A DNA stretch of 64,000 nt from Certhia americana (GCA_018697195.1 CM031872.1:11025341-11089340), one strand, 5' to 3'. Counted from the stretch's first letter, positions 1-13,850 are shown. The notes: generated from the letters alone by a model not told the origin. Numbers and translations are program-made.

Positions 1-3000
1 GAGCAGCAGCTGCCAGACTGCCTCCCTTACTCCTTCAGGGAAAGTGCTTTAAACTGGATCAGATGTATACATACAACACACCCACCCACACATGAGCACC
101 TGAAAGGACTTTGAGGGAGCAAAGGACATTGTGTGTGTCACCTGTCCCTGCTTCATGGAGGACAGCTTCTTCCAGGGACAAGGGACAAGGAGCAGTGGCA
201 TCTGCTCTGACCAGGAGCAGCCTTTGGCTGACAACAGCCAGCAGAAAGGGCAGGCTGCTGAGTTTGCTTTAAGCAGAGGAGGAAAGGAAGGGGAGGTGTA
301 GGGGGATGTAATCCCCTGATGCAGGAGGAGCTGGTTCCAGTGTCTGTCTAGGTCTGGTTGTTCTCAGCAGGAGCCTCCTGGTGTATGAAAGGATGCCCTT
401 TGCGGGGAGTGGGGACAAAAAGGAATTAAGGCACTATTGGTACATCTCAAAGATTGAGCCTTTGTTAGTGCTTCAGCTTCAGACTTTTCCATGTAACCCA
501 GGATAAGTCAGCTTTAATCTCTGTGTGTGTCAGTTCAGTGAGTGCTGTGAGGACTAATGGTGTAACCCATGTAAATCTCTGCTTGGGCTGGGGACAGGGG
601 AGCACAGGAGCACCTAGATCTTGTTAGTGCAAACATCAGCCTGTGTGCTCTCTCTCCAACTCCTCCCCAAACATCATCTTGCTTCTTTCTTTGAACTTCT
701 CCTTCAGACAATGTGAAATCCATTCAGCTGGACATTTTCCCCCACCTCCTCTCTGAATTTCCCAGCTGTGAGATAGAGCCAAAAGTTTTGTCATACCTGA
801 CTGGAGTGCTGCAGAGGAGCACCCTGCCGGCTCTTGGCCAGCACAACTTGTTAGTCGAGCATTTTTTTCCCAGTTCTGCTGCCATTTGCCATTCCCTTCC
901 CTGTCCTGGTCCTCCTCTGTACATCCCCCCCCTCCCACAGAGCGTGCAGGATGCATGGCTCTGTATTTTTCACTGGGGTGTTTTTTCTTTGCTGTCCCAA
1001 TTCTTAAGCATAATTTCCAGGGACTAGTTTTCCTGACAAAAACACCCTGAAAAATGATGGATTTTCTGTACCAAAACCCCTCTGCACTCACAGGAGACTC
1101 TGAATCTTCTGGATTCTTTAGTCTCTTTCAAAAGTCTCCTGTAATGGGCTGCCAGTCGTGACCTGCCTGTCTGCCAGCACCATAAAGCAAGCTTCCTGCC
1201 CCATCTCTCTCAGTCTGGGCTCCTCAGGCTGTTGGAGCAGTGCATGGGAGAGCAGAGGTGTCACTGCTTAGGGGAATGAAACCAGTGGGATAACAAAGCC
1301 TGTTTGTAACTTCTAGGCTGCTTGTTTTAGTTGAATAGCACTAGTTCTGTTCATGGAGAACATCTCTCCCCTTTAGGCTCAGGCAGGAGAGGCACCAAAA
1401 AAATAGCTTTTACGGACGTGTGAGATCAAATAAATTAGGACACTGTGGTCACTGGAACTGCTATTGTGGTTTAAACTGCTACTGCTTACCCCATGGAAAC
1501 AAAGTGCTTTCTTTTTCATTAGGGGCTTAAAAGATTGGTTGTTTCCTGCTGCGCAGGAGCTGTGCTGGGACAGCTTTCACAACCTGGTTTGTGTCTTTGC
1601 AGACTGTATGGATGCTGAAATATCCTTCTCCATGCCACAGCCACCAGCCTTAGCCACATTTACTGTGCAAAACCTGTGCTGGTGTGCTAAACTTGATTTT
1701 TGGGCTAGGATGCCTGGTGTTAGTTGAATTGAAGCTGCTCTTTGCATTTGTCTCCTCCTCTGGGTTTGTTTTACAGCTTGGGCCAGAAAGTACCAAGGGA
1801 CCACCCACCACCCCAGCTATGGGTGAGCTGGGGCCGGGGGTTGCTTGTGCCAGCAGTGCAGATGGTGTGTTAAGGACAAAAACAGTGTTGGCAAGGATGA
1901 GGCTTTGGAGCTGAGTGTTGTCCTGGGCATCTTCTGCTTTTCTTTTTAGCTTCCTCCCACTTTGACCCTTTTCCATCCCATCTTGAGAACTGGCAGGACC
2001 CTGACCTCTGTGGCAGTCACAGTGTGCTGAAAGCAGGTTTTATTACTGAATGTCTTGCTTGCAGGGTGGTATTGGACAAGTGACCTCAGGTGCTAAGCTC
2101 CACCTTCCAAATACAGGAATAATCTGGTTTTCTAGCTATTTGGAGATCTAGTGCTGGAAAACCTGTGTAAAAGTTAGGCTTCTATTAACTCTATCAGCAA
2201 GTGCGTCCAATTTCCTGTCTTTAAGCAATGAGGTTAATGCTGGAAACTGAGGCATAAAAAAAAGAGTGAAACATGTGTGAAACATATGCATTTAAATAGT
2301 TCCTTATCTGGGTTCTTTTATTCTGGAACAGGAGCACTTTGTTTATGTCTCATTGCAACAGTTTTAAACCAAATTCAGACAGCGTTGTTTTAGTCTGGAG
2401 CAAGCATTCCCCTAGCTGGTATTATGCTGCTGCAGCAATGTTGTTTTCATTGTACCATTCAAAGTAGTAAAATCTCCCCATGTTGGCAAAAACTCAGGTC
2501 CATAGTAGACACTTCAGCAGCTGCAGGGCCAGACTGCTGCTCAGTGGCATCCAGGGGTCACTCCATGCCCAGCTCTGCTCTCTGAGAAAGGAAGGATGCA
2601 GCTGGGGAAATGCTGAAGGCTGAGACTGAAATCTGCAGCAGCGTAAGTACAGTATCACTCTGTGCACACTCATATTTTCCTTGGCAAGCCACATGACTGT
2701 AAACAGCAAAATATTCTGGCAATTTTTTTTTTTTTTTTTTTTTTTTTTTGTCTTGACTGAGCAATGAGTTTTTCCTGCTCATCTCTCTTCTGATCTGATT
2801 CATTCAGCATGTAGCAGAGTTATTTTTCCCCTTTTTTTCATTAAAGAAAATTGTAGTCCCCCTGCCTTCTTGTTATATTTGACATCTTTGTCTCTAGGTG
2901 GCAGAAGGCTGTTTCCAGTGGTTGCTTACCACAGCTTCTTGGCATGTGCACAGGCCTCAGGGATGTAGTGCCTAGGTGGAGAAAGGCAGACAACTTTCCT

Positions 3001-4271
3001 AGTCGCCGTGATTCCCACAAAATAGAAGTGTTGAATCCAAGGAAGCAATGGCTCATGTCAGTTCAGTCCTTTGTGCTGTAGGGAGTTGGTACAGAAGAGC
3101 TGAAATGCTGGCTCTGAGGTCAGTGGCAGAATTTTTGTTGACTTAAACAAGTCTCCCATCTCCAATGTTAGATTTGACCAAGTAACTTTTTACCTTTTCT
3201 GTTCACCAGGAGTTGTAAACCCTCAAAGGTCAGGGGAACTTTTGGATGATGGTTTCCCAGTGTAGTTTTCCTGCTCAGTCTGCTGTGATCATTTCAGTTT
3301 TCATTGTTGCTGATGTGTTTCCAGATAAGCGTTGTTGCTATTGGCTGTTGCATCCCACTTCCCTCAGATTTGCTTACCAGATAATCAGTGTTTGTGGTAT
3401 ACAGGGAAACAGGCAGGAGAAGAGAGCATCCTCTCCCTGTCTGCTTCATCCCTGTCTAAGCTCTTTAGGTTTTCCAGAACATGCCCATGTTGTCCTTTGC
3501 ATTTCTGGTGAGCCATAGAAGGGGATAAAGCACTTTTAATTTGACTCCCAGTTTGAGTCCTTCCTGCAGGAGACAGAGCATGGCAGGACAGGGAGGAGAA
3601 AGCTGCTTTGGGATTTGGTTGTAGCAGGGAATTGGGGGGGCTTAGAGGAGCACAGGATCTGTCCAAGAGTGAGAGAGAACGTGTCACACCACCATGTTCT
3701 GGCTCTGGCTCAGTACCTCCACTCCCTTCTCTATAATTGTCTGAAGTCTTCCAAACTTGTATTGGATATAATGAGATGAAGTCGTCTTTTGTGGTGACAT
3801 TTTCATGTAGTAAACATGGCCTTTCACTGCTCTGGGGTGTGGACTGTAATGAGTTTGGAAGCGTTTGCTCCTCTGGCAAGCTGAAAAGCAGTGAATTCAC
3901 CAGGCATCTCCGATGAGCTCCATTAAGCATCTGCATGGGCTCCAACAGGCTCGGTGCTGTCCAGCTATCCTGAGAGGAGGGTGTGCTGTTCAACTGATCC
4001 TGTTAGTAGATGGCACTAAATAATTCAGATTGACAATCCATTTTTTAATACAGTCACTGCAGTGAAGTTTATGAGTCAGGGGTTTTGGCCTTGTCGAGCT
4101 GTGCTGGTGTGGCAGGAGTGGTTTGGATGAGGACAGGCAGGCTGGTTGTCCCACATGTCCCTGTGTTCTGCTGCTTTCCAAAGTGCTGCATGGGGTACAA
4201 GGGGAGTGGCTTGCAACTGACTGTCTACACCAGGGAGCCTCAATAACTTACATTCATGTTTGCCTCCTCAG
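1..4271 (+). other. COL27A1: Upstream intron of COL27A1 (3' part)
   Basis: This is the end of the intron before window exon 1. It ends in a pyrimidine stretch and CAG at 4269-4271. No Gly-X-Y exon was found in either strand. The only repeat noted is the T27 run at 2723-2749. Short open frames here look random. Confidence 0.8.
2723..2749. repeat. Poly(T) run, 27 bp
   Basis: Pure T homopolymer in the upstream intron. It could be the A-tail of a minus-strand retroposed sequence, but the flanking sequence was not recognised. Confidence 0.95.
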
Positions 4272-4325
4272 GGTTTTCCTGGTAATTTTGGAGAACGAGG
4301 ACCTCCAGGCATCGATGGGAACCCT
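4272..4325 (+). CDS. COL27A1: COL27A1 window exon 1 (triple helix)
   Basis: The exon is 54 bp, phase 0, and reads GFPGNFGERGPPGIDGNP. It is bounded by an AG acceptor at 4270-4271 and a consensus GTAAGT donor. It corresponds to human GFPGVFGERGPPGLDGNP as remembered. It contains a GER triplet in GNFGER; the integrin-binding motifs of other collagens are of GxxGER form, but Asn-Phe here is unlike the known strong binders. Confidence 0.97.
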
Positions 4326-7300
4326 GTAAGTTCATAACATTTTCCTTCCTTTTTTTTCTTTTGCAGTAGTCTGCACACTGTACTTCATCGTGCTAATCAG
4401 AGCTGAGTGAAGTTTTTTAAGCTTGGTGGCATCTGATGGCTGGTTTTGTCCCTCCTGAAAAACAAATGTACATCCCTCCCCTGCTAAAAATTCCTATGTT
4501 TGGTTTCTGTAACTGTTGGGTCATTTGCCATCAGTTTTCTGTCTCCCTCTCTTGCCTTCCTTGCTCCTCAGTCTTCACAGATTCTTTCTTATCTGGAAGG
4601 TGTGACTAGGAGAAAAACAAGAGAAGAAGGGCAAGGATGCTGCTCTGGCAGAGTAGGCAGTTTTGGACAATGTTTTCCATACCACAGGGAACAGATTCCC
4701 TGCTGCAGTGTCTGGGAGCTCTGAGGGACAGAATCCACAGCCCAAGCTGCCTGCCCCATCCCTCAGCCAGCCCTGGACTGCATGGGGAGTAAGTCTCCAG
4801 TCTCCTGAGTTCTTGACCTCCCTTTGGTCTTCATCTGACCCCTGCTGGCTTCCTAAGAGTGGGATGTGTCTCCTGGGAATTGGGTCAGGATGGTCACAGA
4901 AGTCATTTAAGCAGCTGGGTGTTGATAAGGTTTAATTTGCTCTGCTCTTATAGCACTAAATTCTGGGCATGTGCTGCTTTTTCCACTGCTCACAGAACGT
5001 CCTCATGGTTTGCAACAGTTCTAAGATGTATTAATTATCCAGAATTATTTTCTGAATTACTTTGTTGGTTCTCCCTGAATTAGCATGTGAGCAGCACTGA
5101 TTCATCTTTGAAATTCCTGCTGCCTTGGTAATTCACACATAATCACCATGCTGCTCTGGGGTTTGACAGGATGATTTGTGTGAAGTAACCCACTCCACAT
5201 GTGCCTGTAAGTTCCCGTTCGTCATATATGCAGCATAAAAGTTATTTTCACAACCAACTCCAATCACCAAGCCAAGCTCAGCTACAACTCCAGCCTCTGT
5301 GGGAATTCAGCACAAGAATCATAAATGCGGTGAACTGAAAGAATGATGTTCCCAAGGAATACATCTGCAAGACTTTTCCCATCTTTCAGTCAACTTAAGC
5401 AATGGTTCAGAGTGGAATCAGTAGTTCCAAAGCAGAAAACTTTCAGATTGTACTGCTATTTCCAGCCAGCCCACCAGGAAGAGCAGGAATCCTGGAGGAC
5501 AGGAAGACTTTTTTTTCCCCCAAATAACTTATTTTGTTTTCTTTTGAATATGCAAGTTGTCTAAGCCCCATTCAGAAGATGTTCTCAATGCCAGTCTGCT
5601 GAATGGCAGTTCCCGGAGCCTGGGAGAGCAGCAAATGTCCTGTTAATTCATCCAGAAGGATTGCTCCTCTTTCATCTTATCAACGGCTCTTAAATATTAA
5701 TGTGCCTTGGCGATAGCAGAATGAAAACAGACTGTTTGGGCTGACTTAAAGGGAGGTTCACAGGGTCATAAATGGAGTCACAGACACAGAAAAATGCCAG
5801 AAAGTCTGTTTGTGGAGTATACAAATATGCTAGGTTTGTAGGTGGGGTGTGCAGCTGAGCTGTTGGAGGCTGGAGGGTGGCCACAGGCTCAGCTGCCACA
5901 TCCTCTGTTTGATGCCCTGGTCAGTGGGAAAGGCTGAACCTGACAGCCTCTGATCTCCTTTCCACCCCTCTGGGCACAGCACAGGCTCTTCCAGCCCCTG
6001 GGGCCTTGTCCCTCCTATCAGCTTTCTGAGAACTGTTGAGCCGTCAAATTCCAGATCCCATGTTCCCCCAAGTGCTCTAGCTACTCCAATGAGGCTCTTA
6101 ATCACAGGAATTAGACGTGGGAAAGGGCTGTTGATTCATCTCCTTCTCTCTTGTCCCAGAGCCCGGTACATGCACTGAAAAAAGGAGAATAGAGCCTGAT
6201 TTCTCTCACAGGTCAGGGACTGATAGCCAGGAAAGGCCACTTGTAAATCCTAGATTTCCTAGACTAGGGAATGGCTCAAATTAACAACTTGCCCTGTCCA
6301 CATCTCTCAGGGGAGTCCACCCCTCCTCTTCCAAGAGGAAATCCTCTTCTGTTAGTTGTGAGTCATGCATTTCCACATTCACCCGTTCTCTTGAGGAATA
6401 TCAACATGACATAAGTCAGAAATCTGGGAAGTGCCTCTTGAAACTGGTGGGACCAAGAACTGACCATCCACCCAGCCTGCAGCCCAGCCACCCTGAGAGC
6501 CTGCAGAGCTTCCTGAAAAAGCCAGGCCACCGTGCAGCTCCTGTGCTCAGCATTCCTCGGATACTCGTTCTCCTTCCTGAGCCAGTAAGGCCAGGCCTTG
6601 GCTAGAAGCTTGAAGCCGACCTTATAACAGTAGCTCTGAGGACACAGAAATCCCACCCATGTGGAACAATTGCTCCACAGATGTCCCAAGTATGCAGGAA
6701 AGGAACTGGCCATAAAAAAAGAGCAATTTTAGGCTGGTTGAGATTATGAAATGCTTTTTTGTGCTTGTGCTTGCCCAATAGTCCTTTACTTCACTTCCAT
6801 AAAATAAACACACGTAACCCTTTACCCAAGGAGCCCTGAGCACATTCAGTCACGTTGCGTCCCCTTCTCTTTCCTTCTTCCACTTTCCATAAAAGGGGAG
6901 CTATATTGCACTGGAGGGGACTCCACCAGATGTGCACCATATACTGAGCAGGGCTGTCAAAGAACGTAGCCAGCATGATCCAAAGCAGGGGCAGGACTGT
7001 CTGAGTTACCAGGAAGTTCAGCATTTCCAATGCACTTGTTTTGAGAGGCCCCGTTGGAGATGGAGGTGTGTAAGAGCAGGTCCTTGCCCTGACAAGCAGG
7101 GAGGCCACTAAGGGGGACACGGCTGAGCACCCCATGGTTGATGAACTCAGGGACCTGGATAGGTGAGTTGTGGGGGTCCAGCAGAGCTTCTCTGCTGTGC
7201 TTCACTTGAAGATGCCATCAGGCACCCTCCACTGCTTCTGCTCACACAGAGAAACTTTGTGGTGAAGCTGAGAAGCCAAACCAGCCCCACAAGCCCTGTC

Positions 7301-7901
7301 AGCAGTCTGACCCATGGCACAATGAGCTCCAAGGTGCCAAAGACACTACCAGGACCCATTTTCCAGAACCAGAACCTGCCACACCCTCTCCCCAAACCAC
7401 CCAGTTTCATTTTTGTGCAGGTCTTGCTTTTCCTCTGAATTAAATTATTACTTTACCACTCCCAAAAACTCACCTTTCCCAATGCTAAAGCAGCAGCTTT
7501 CCTCTCCTTCCCATCTTACTCCTATTCTTCTTGTGTCTCCTCCCTGCTCTGATCCCTCTCCCTGACAGTGGCCAGATCTCACTTGGGGCGGGCTCCCACC
7601 TTTCCCCTGCACAGTGAAATGTTCCTTTCATCCAGCCTGCTCCTGGGAGGGAAGTTAGCCCTGGGAATAACTGCCCAACAACAAGCAGCCTGTGTTTTCC
7701 CAGGATGTGCTCACAAGTGCACTCCCAAAGATGGGAGTTTGGATCGATTTGGTGGGGAAAGGGGCTGGGGCTGAAAGGGGGGATGGAAAGGGGAGGGATG
7801 GTCTTTTCCCTTCCCTTAAGCCCTTGAAACCCTAAGCTTCTTTTCAGTCTCTGCTTGTCTGCAAAGTGTCTGTAACCATGTGGGTTTGTCTTTCCTTATA
7901 G
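4326..7901 (+). other. COL27A1: Intron 1 of window
   Basis: GT-AG intron of 3576 bp. No gene, RNA or mobile element was recognised in it. Open frames on both strands look incidental. Confidence 0.85.
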
Positions 7902-7946
7902 GGAGAATTGGGAGCCCCAGGTCCTCCTGGAGTCCTTGGACTCATT
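7902..7946 (+). CDS. COL27A1: COL27A1 window exon 2 (triple helix)
   Basis: The exon is 45 bp and reads GELGAPGPPGVLGLI, with acceptor TTATAG and donor GTAAGT. Human equivalent from memory is GELGLPGPPGVPGLI. The last triplet, GLI, is hydrophobic, as in human. The 45-bp size is one of the standard fibrillar collagen exon sizes. Confidence 0.97.
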
Positions 7947-10196
7947 GTAAGTACAAAAACAAATGGAGATCTGGCTTGTCAGGCTTTAACCCTTTCAACC
8001 TGCCTAACTACATGCAGATTTTCTTCTTCCTGTGAGCAGAATGACTGTTCCTATGGGGGAGGTGTGACATCTGGGGAGAGAGGGGGTTTCCTGGTGGACT
8101 TGGAGGTGGAGGAGGGCAAACCCTTTCCAAGCAAAAGGAAACAAATTTGAAGTCTGTTGTTAGTGTCTTTTTTTTTTCATGATAACTTGCCCTTTTGATA
8201 ACACTGCCAGGGTATTTCTTCAAAGATGCAGGGTTCATTACACATCAGGATCTCTTAAAAAGCAAGTCCCTGTAAGCACTAACCTCAGGTACACTCAGTT
8301 TTTGTTCACTGGAGAGTCTGAGGGCAGGAACAGTCTGTCCTCTGGGTAGACAGAAATTTTACCATCTCACTATCCCATCACTAATCCAGGTAATTTTGTA
8401 CTCTGCCAAATTCCACCCTTCATTATACTTTTCCCTCTGCAGGACATAAATGGCTGTAAGGAAGGGTGGCAGCTTCTCCTCTGGCAGCTGTGCTGGGGGT
8501 TAGTGAACAGCTGAACACAGTATGGTTTATTTTTAGGTCTCAGGACTTGTTTCTGGTTATTCCCTTCCATGCACAAAAATTGGTAGGCTCTGTTACTACT
8601 ACAGCATTCTTTCATAATGATTCCTCCTCAGCTGTGATAATCCATGGAAACTTGAACTTGCAAGGAATGGTTAAAAACCTTCCCCTTCTTTCCATAGCTT
8701 AAATTATTGGAGTGTGTTTCAGCTTAGATCAAGGCCACTATTGCACTAGGCTTTTCACAAACCCAGAAATCTTACATTCCTTGAAGGAGCAGCAGAGAAT
8801 ATGGTGGAACACTTGTCTTGGAGATGGGGGATTGGAGCAGAGGTGGGTTGAGAGGAAGGTTTTCCATGGAACCAGGAATTAGGTCTGCTTCCCCTCGTAA
8901 GTGAAGATGAAAGTAGCTACTTTAGCCATTGCAACAGAAAGGATGTGCTCCTGTCAAAAAGCTGGAAGATGAAGATTTCTATTTAAAACAATACCAATTA
9001 AGGCATTGTCAAGGTTGGATTATATTCCTCCTTGCTTTTGGAAATATTTATCTTTTCCTTGTTGCTGTTATCTCACAGATATTTAGTTTGTTAGAAAGTG
9101 TAAGGTCAGAGACGGTAAATGTGGTCACGATCCTTCTAGAGATGTTGGAGTCAGAAGCTGCCTGTCCTCTCCTCCACACTGGCCCAGCCAAACTTCAAAA
9201 GGAGATTCAGGTCAAACTTAGTCAGATCTTGTGTCCCAGGGTAGCAGGCATCTCCTGAATTCAGGATTCTGTAGCATCTCTAGGGGGATAGACCGAGAGC
9301 GACCTCTTCCATCTTCCTGGGGAAAAGGGAGCACATCCATCCTGCCTTGTCCTCCCTGTGGAGCACATCTCCAGCTCCTTCCCCTGGGTGTGCACACAGG
9401 GCCCGCACTGCAGGGCAAAAAGAAGGTGACACATAGCCCCCGTTCAGTCTCTTCCTTGCCACCTGCAACCACCGTGGGGACCAGCGAGGCTCTGGCTGCC
9501 TCACACACCCTGCAGAGTTTGCTTCACGGTGGAAGAGAGGCTGAAGAGCAGAATTAGGTGTAACTAAAGCCTCTTGCTCTCCTAATTAACTATGTGGGCA
9601 GAGCCCTAAGTAAATGCATTTCCACAAGCAGCCCTTATGCTAGGAGGTATGAAAAGGGCTCTGTTGGGGTGGCTGCAGCCCAGCTCTCTCTGCGTGAATG
9701 CGGGTCTGGGGCTGCGGCTGGAGAATTGTTCCTTCAGGGAGCCTGCCCTGTTTATTTACACACTGAGGCCAGGCTGGTGCACCCTGTCACTGCCTCTCTT
9801 CAAGGCAGAGAGCAGCCAGAGCCCATTTCAACACCAGCACTGAAGGGTTTCTGTTGTACATCATGCATGGGTGCCCACAGCAGTCAGAGCTGTGCTGTTC
9901 TCCTGTGCTAGACTAAGTCCTGACACACAATGCTACGCTGACTTCTCACTGCTGCAGGATGAGACACCTCTGTCCCCACCTCCTGTCTCTCCTCTCTTTC
10001 CTTTGAGTGCTGCCTTTACTTAGGGGCTGTCTGCACATTCAAAGAGCCTTCACTTATGCTAGGATGCTGCTTCTGTTGATATCAGTAGTGCATTCCTTCA
10101 GGGATACTGAGACTGGATATCAGATGAATTTTACACCAGATGCAGGGATCTGGTGGGTTTGCACCTAATTACTGGTAATTTTCTTTCTCTCACTAG
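7947..10196 (+). other. COL27A1: Intron 2 of window
   Basis: GT-AG intron of 2250 bp. Nothing recognisable apart from short T-rich stretches. Confidence 0.85.
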
Positions 10197-10250
10197 GGTG
10201 ACATGGGCCCTGTTGGATCAATCGGCTATCCAGGACCAAAAGGATTAAAG
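10197..10250 (+). CDS. COL27A1: COL27A1 window exon 3 (triple helix)
   Basis: The exon is 54 bp and reads GDMGPVGSIGYPGPKGLK. Acceptor CTAG, donor GTGAGG. It matches human GDLGVLGPIGYPGPKGMK as remembered; the GYPGPKG core is identical. Lys residues in Y positions are candidates for hydroxylation and crosslinking. Confidence 0.97.
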
Positions 10251-10649
10251 GTGAGGGAATACCTGAGTTCTCTGAACTCACATCCCTCCAGAGCGGGGCT
10301 GAGAGTTATTCAGTTCCTCTTTTGGGCAGTGGTGACTGCCCTGAGAGAAGGGATGGGCAGCATTGATGTGTGTGTGGGCACAGGACTGTTGAACACAGCA
10401 TCCCACTGGTGCTCTGCAGTGGGTGTAAGTCAGTGGAGAATTCCAGAAACATTTTCCCTGTGTGCCTGCAGCACATGAAGAGTCTGTGATGGTGCACACT
10501 TTGAGAGTAGTCTGGGATTTGACCTTGAGACTGCGCCAGGCCAGTGCTGTGGGTCTGAGCCACCAGCCCCATCAGCAAACAGCAATGTCAAAGACCTGAG
10601 CAAGAGTCCACCATGGCTGAACCTCACTCTGAACTTTCTTTTGTTTCAG
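10251..10649 (+). other. COL27A1: Intron 3 of window
   Basis: GT-AG intron of 399 bp with a clear polypyrimidine tract before TTTCAG. Nothing else was seen in it. Confidence 0.85.
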
Positions 10650-10694
10650 GGGCTGATGGGAAACCCTGGAGAACATGGACTGAAAGGTGATAAG
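10650..10694 (+). CDS. COL27A1: COL27A1 window exon 4 (triple helix)
   Basis: The exon is 45 bp and reads GLMGNPGEHGLKGDK. Human equivalent from memory is GLMGSVGEPGLKGDK. The donor is unusual: GTGATC, without the G normally found at intron position +5. A second donor-like GTGATA lies 8 bp upstream but would leave the exon out of phase. The frame and the human match support the end given here. Confidence 0.95.
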
Positions 10695-10700
10695 GTGATC
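10695..10700 (+). promoter_or_regulatory. COL27A1: Weak 5' splice site after exon 4
   Basis: The donor reads AAG|GTGATC. Position +5 is T instead of the preferred G. The exon end is fixed by reading frame, so the site is probably used but may be inefficient or depend on enhancers. Confidence 0.7.
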
Positions 10701-13700
10701 TGAATACTCCCTTATTGCACTGTGTTTTAATTTTGCATGTGAAACCCCCTTTCTAGTTTCTTATTCAGCATCATAGTGCTGGTTCCACTCTGGCCATCTC
10801 TACCCTATCCTCTCACTCTTCCTCCATTCGTGACACTCCAGTTTTGATTTTTCTTTCTTTGCTATCTGCTCCATCCCTATTTCCATGAGGTATAGATAAG
10901 CTATGCTCAGATCCTCTTTGGAGCTCCCATCTCCCACTGATGATGAGAGTAACACCACAATTATCTGGTGTTTGACTTTCTGCTGTTTACATGATGGGAT
11001 GGGGAGGAGATGATCCAACACTGACAGTGAGATTGCATTTGGGGGAAAGATGTGATGTGAAAAAGTAGCCCTGTATAAAAAAACCAACCAAACAGGTGAA
11101 TCCCCTGGAAAAACTGTTGTATGTTGGATACCTCTGCTCCTGTTCAAGGAGCCTCATGTCAGTTCAGCTTCCTACTGGGAGGATATTGCCTTGTCCCAAA
11201 CTGATATAAATCACTTCGAAAAAGCGAAATGGTGAGGGACCTTGATTGCAGTGATTTAGTGGTGCTGGCACAAAACCACACAGCTTCAGCTAAATCAGCA
11301 TGAAGCTGTGTGTGTAAATGTCTCACTGTCACAAGAATCCTCCTCCTACAGATATTCGGCTGTAGAATTTATTTAGTCTGAAAGAGTGGGAGGTGCAGTT
11401 ATTTATTCCTGGCTCTGATTGCTCAGGAGGGCAGTGGAAAATGACCATTAAGTGAATTCTCCTCCTCCTGTTGGATGTTTTATTCTCTTCTTAGATGTTT
11501 GCTTTTAGAGAATGATTTAGCAGCCTAAGACTGCACAGGGGGGAAGCAGTGTCAAACCAGTTGATTCAACTCTTCTTGTATTGTAGCAGCTCTTTGCCAG
11601 GACTCCTGTGTCTGCAATTTCCATTTCTCCCTTGTGCTGCTTTTCCACTTCTGTTGAGAGCAATGGCAAGGCAAGAGAAGTGCTTTTTGTTTAGGACAAG
11701 CTAAAGACATTTTAACTAGTGTCTGAACTAAACCTCATATCCTGGAGACCACAAACTCCTCCATCCACTCCTTGGGAGAAATAGTTAAATATCTTCAGAA
11801 TCACCAAGATCTAAATCAATGTTTAGCAAAATTACCATCCTGGACAGTTCAGTCTCCATCACTTTATAGAAACTACTCTGTTTATGCCCCGTATTTCCCC
11901 CACCACTGCTGTCACAGTAACCAAAAGGCTTGTGGGTCTCTCTGGAGTTATCCTCACAACACTCCCAAGTGTAGAATTATCCATCCTCTCAACAGTCCCA
12001 TGCTCCTGAGGTACAGGAAACCTTTTCCTTCACTCCACAGCTGCTTCCCTCTGCAAGCTCCAGGCTCCAGGTCATTCTGCCTTCCTGGGGATGGGTTGAG
12101 GAAGATTTAATTGGATGTCTGCAAGCTCCTATTAATCCCATCTGTCTTGGTCACATCCAAAACATGTGGCCTTGTACAGGTTTGTCTTTTTGTAGCTGAG
12201 GAAAAACTCCCTTCAGTCAGCAGCAGTCAGATGGATGTTGGTAAAACCTGAGAATAATGACAGCGTGGCTGGATGGTGTGTGTAGGCAGTGGGAATGTCG
12301 CTGGAGCTGCCACCTCAATCTGCCCAGGAGAATGTCCTCCTATCACATGGCCAAGTGTGAACCAGAATAAGGGACAACATCTCACTCCTCCAGCACAAAC
12401 CACAGCTTTTTATCTAGCAGTTAGACAGGCAGTTCCAGGTCATGTCTCTTTTCCATTCCTGTGTTTTCATGGAGGCAAGGAGAGGGGGAATAGAGGGTTG
12501 TATCTGCTCTTACAGGGAGAAGTGAAATTACTGTGTAACTCTGAAATAAAGAATGGCCTTGAGAAGACCACGTGGGGTGATGAGTGCAGGGGAAAGGTGG
12601 AGGAAGCAGAGGAAATCCCAGCTACTTGTTCTCATAAAGGAGTTTTATGAATCAGGACATCTGTAGCTTGTGGAGGACATGGCTCAGGCAAATACCTCTG
12701 GGCTTGTGCAGTGTTAGCTCCCTTTGCATTGCTAAGCAGGAAGTCTTGGGAACAGAGACTTCTAGTCAAGGAAAATTGAGGGGATTTTGCACAACAACCT
12801 CCTCTGCATCCCACAGACAGCAAACACATCCACAGCTGTGCATTTGGTCCCTTCGCCTGTAGCCCCTCTCTGTTTGTGTTGGGTTACAAAGGGCCTCGGG
12901 GTGTCTGAAGCTGCATTTCTTTTTATAGGCGAAACACGAAGCACAGGCAAGATCCCATGGGCAGAGGCTGTTTGTAATTTCAGATCCTACATTCCTTTTC
13001 CTGCCCCATGAACCAAGTCCTTGCAGGCCTATTTCGTCATCTCGGCATTGCAGGTTTTAATAACAAACATGCCTGACCTCTTTCCTCTGTAATTTTTCCC
13101 TCATATTAAGGACACAGATCCCAAGTCCCAGTTCCAGGGCAGGTAAAAGGTGATGCCCCAGCCCTCAGTTCTGGTTTAAGAGATTTACAGCCATAGATGG
13201 ACTGTTCCTGCCATGACATCTTGTTGTGCTATCACACGTCAACATCTGGTGTGAAGTCCAGCTCAGGATAAGAGATGTGTTTTTGTTTCACTGCTTTCTT
13301 CTTACCCTCTCTAATGCCCATTTTTCAGAGTTGTTTGGAAACTGGTTTCACTGTCATGCCACACTTTTCCTAAAGGTTGGAAACAAAGGTTCATTCCTGC
13401 GTTTTGCTATGCTCAGGAAACATTTATTTTAGTAGTAATTACATAATGCCCAAGTATTTTTTCTGAAACAGTATTTCAATGGCCACTTATACTGTCTGGG
13501 TAGAAAACTGCTTAATAAAAAATCTAATCTTTCTCTTTTGACCCTCAGAATTGATGATAAATGCAAACCTCAGACCCAACCTGCCACTTCCAGAAAAGCT
13601 GTTTTTATGCTGCCTTCAGTCAGGAGCCAGAATTAAGTAGATTTCAGTGTTTTAAGCCTTGGACTGCATAAAATAAGTTGAAAATTGAGAGAAGATGAGA

Positions 13701-13828
13701 GGAATCTGAGAAGGAGATGGGTCTCACAGTGGGTTTTTTTTGCCATTTCTCTTGTATCTAATACTTGGGGTTCTTCCGAACTGAAGCTGGGTAAAGAGCT
13801 GATTGCTTCCATTTTGCATTGCCAAAAG

Positions 13829-13850
13829 AAAAAAAAAAAAAAAAAAAAAA
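13829..13850. repeat. Poly(A) run, 22 bp
   Basis: Pure A homopolymer. It could mark the tail of a retroposed sequence on the + strand, but no source was recognised upstream of it. Confidence 0.95.

Noticed and set aside
3385..3993. 202-codon minus-strand open frame in the upstream intron
   Set aside because: Ser/Pro/Leu-rich composition without any motif, typical of a chance frame in GC-moderate intron; no support for an independent gene.
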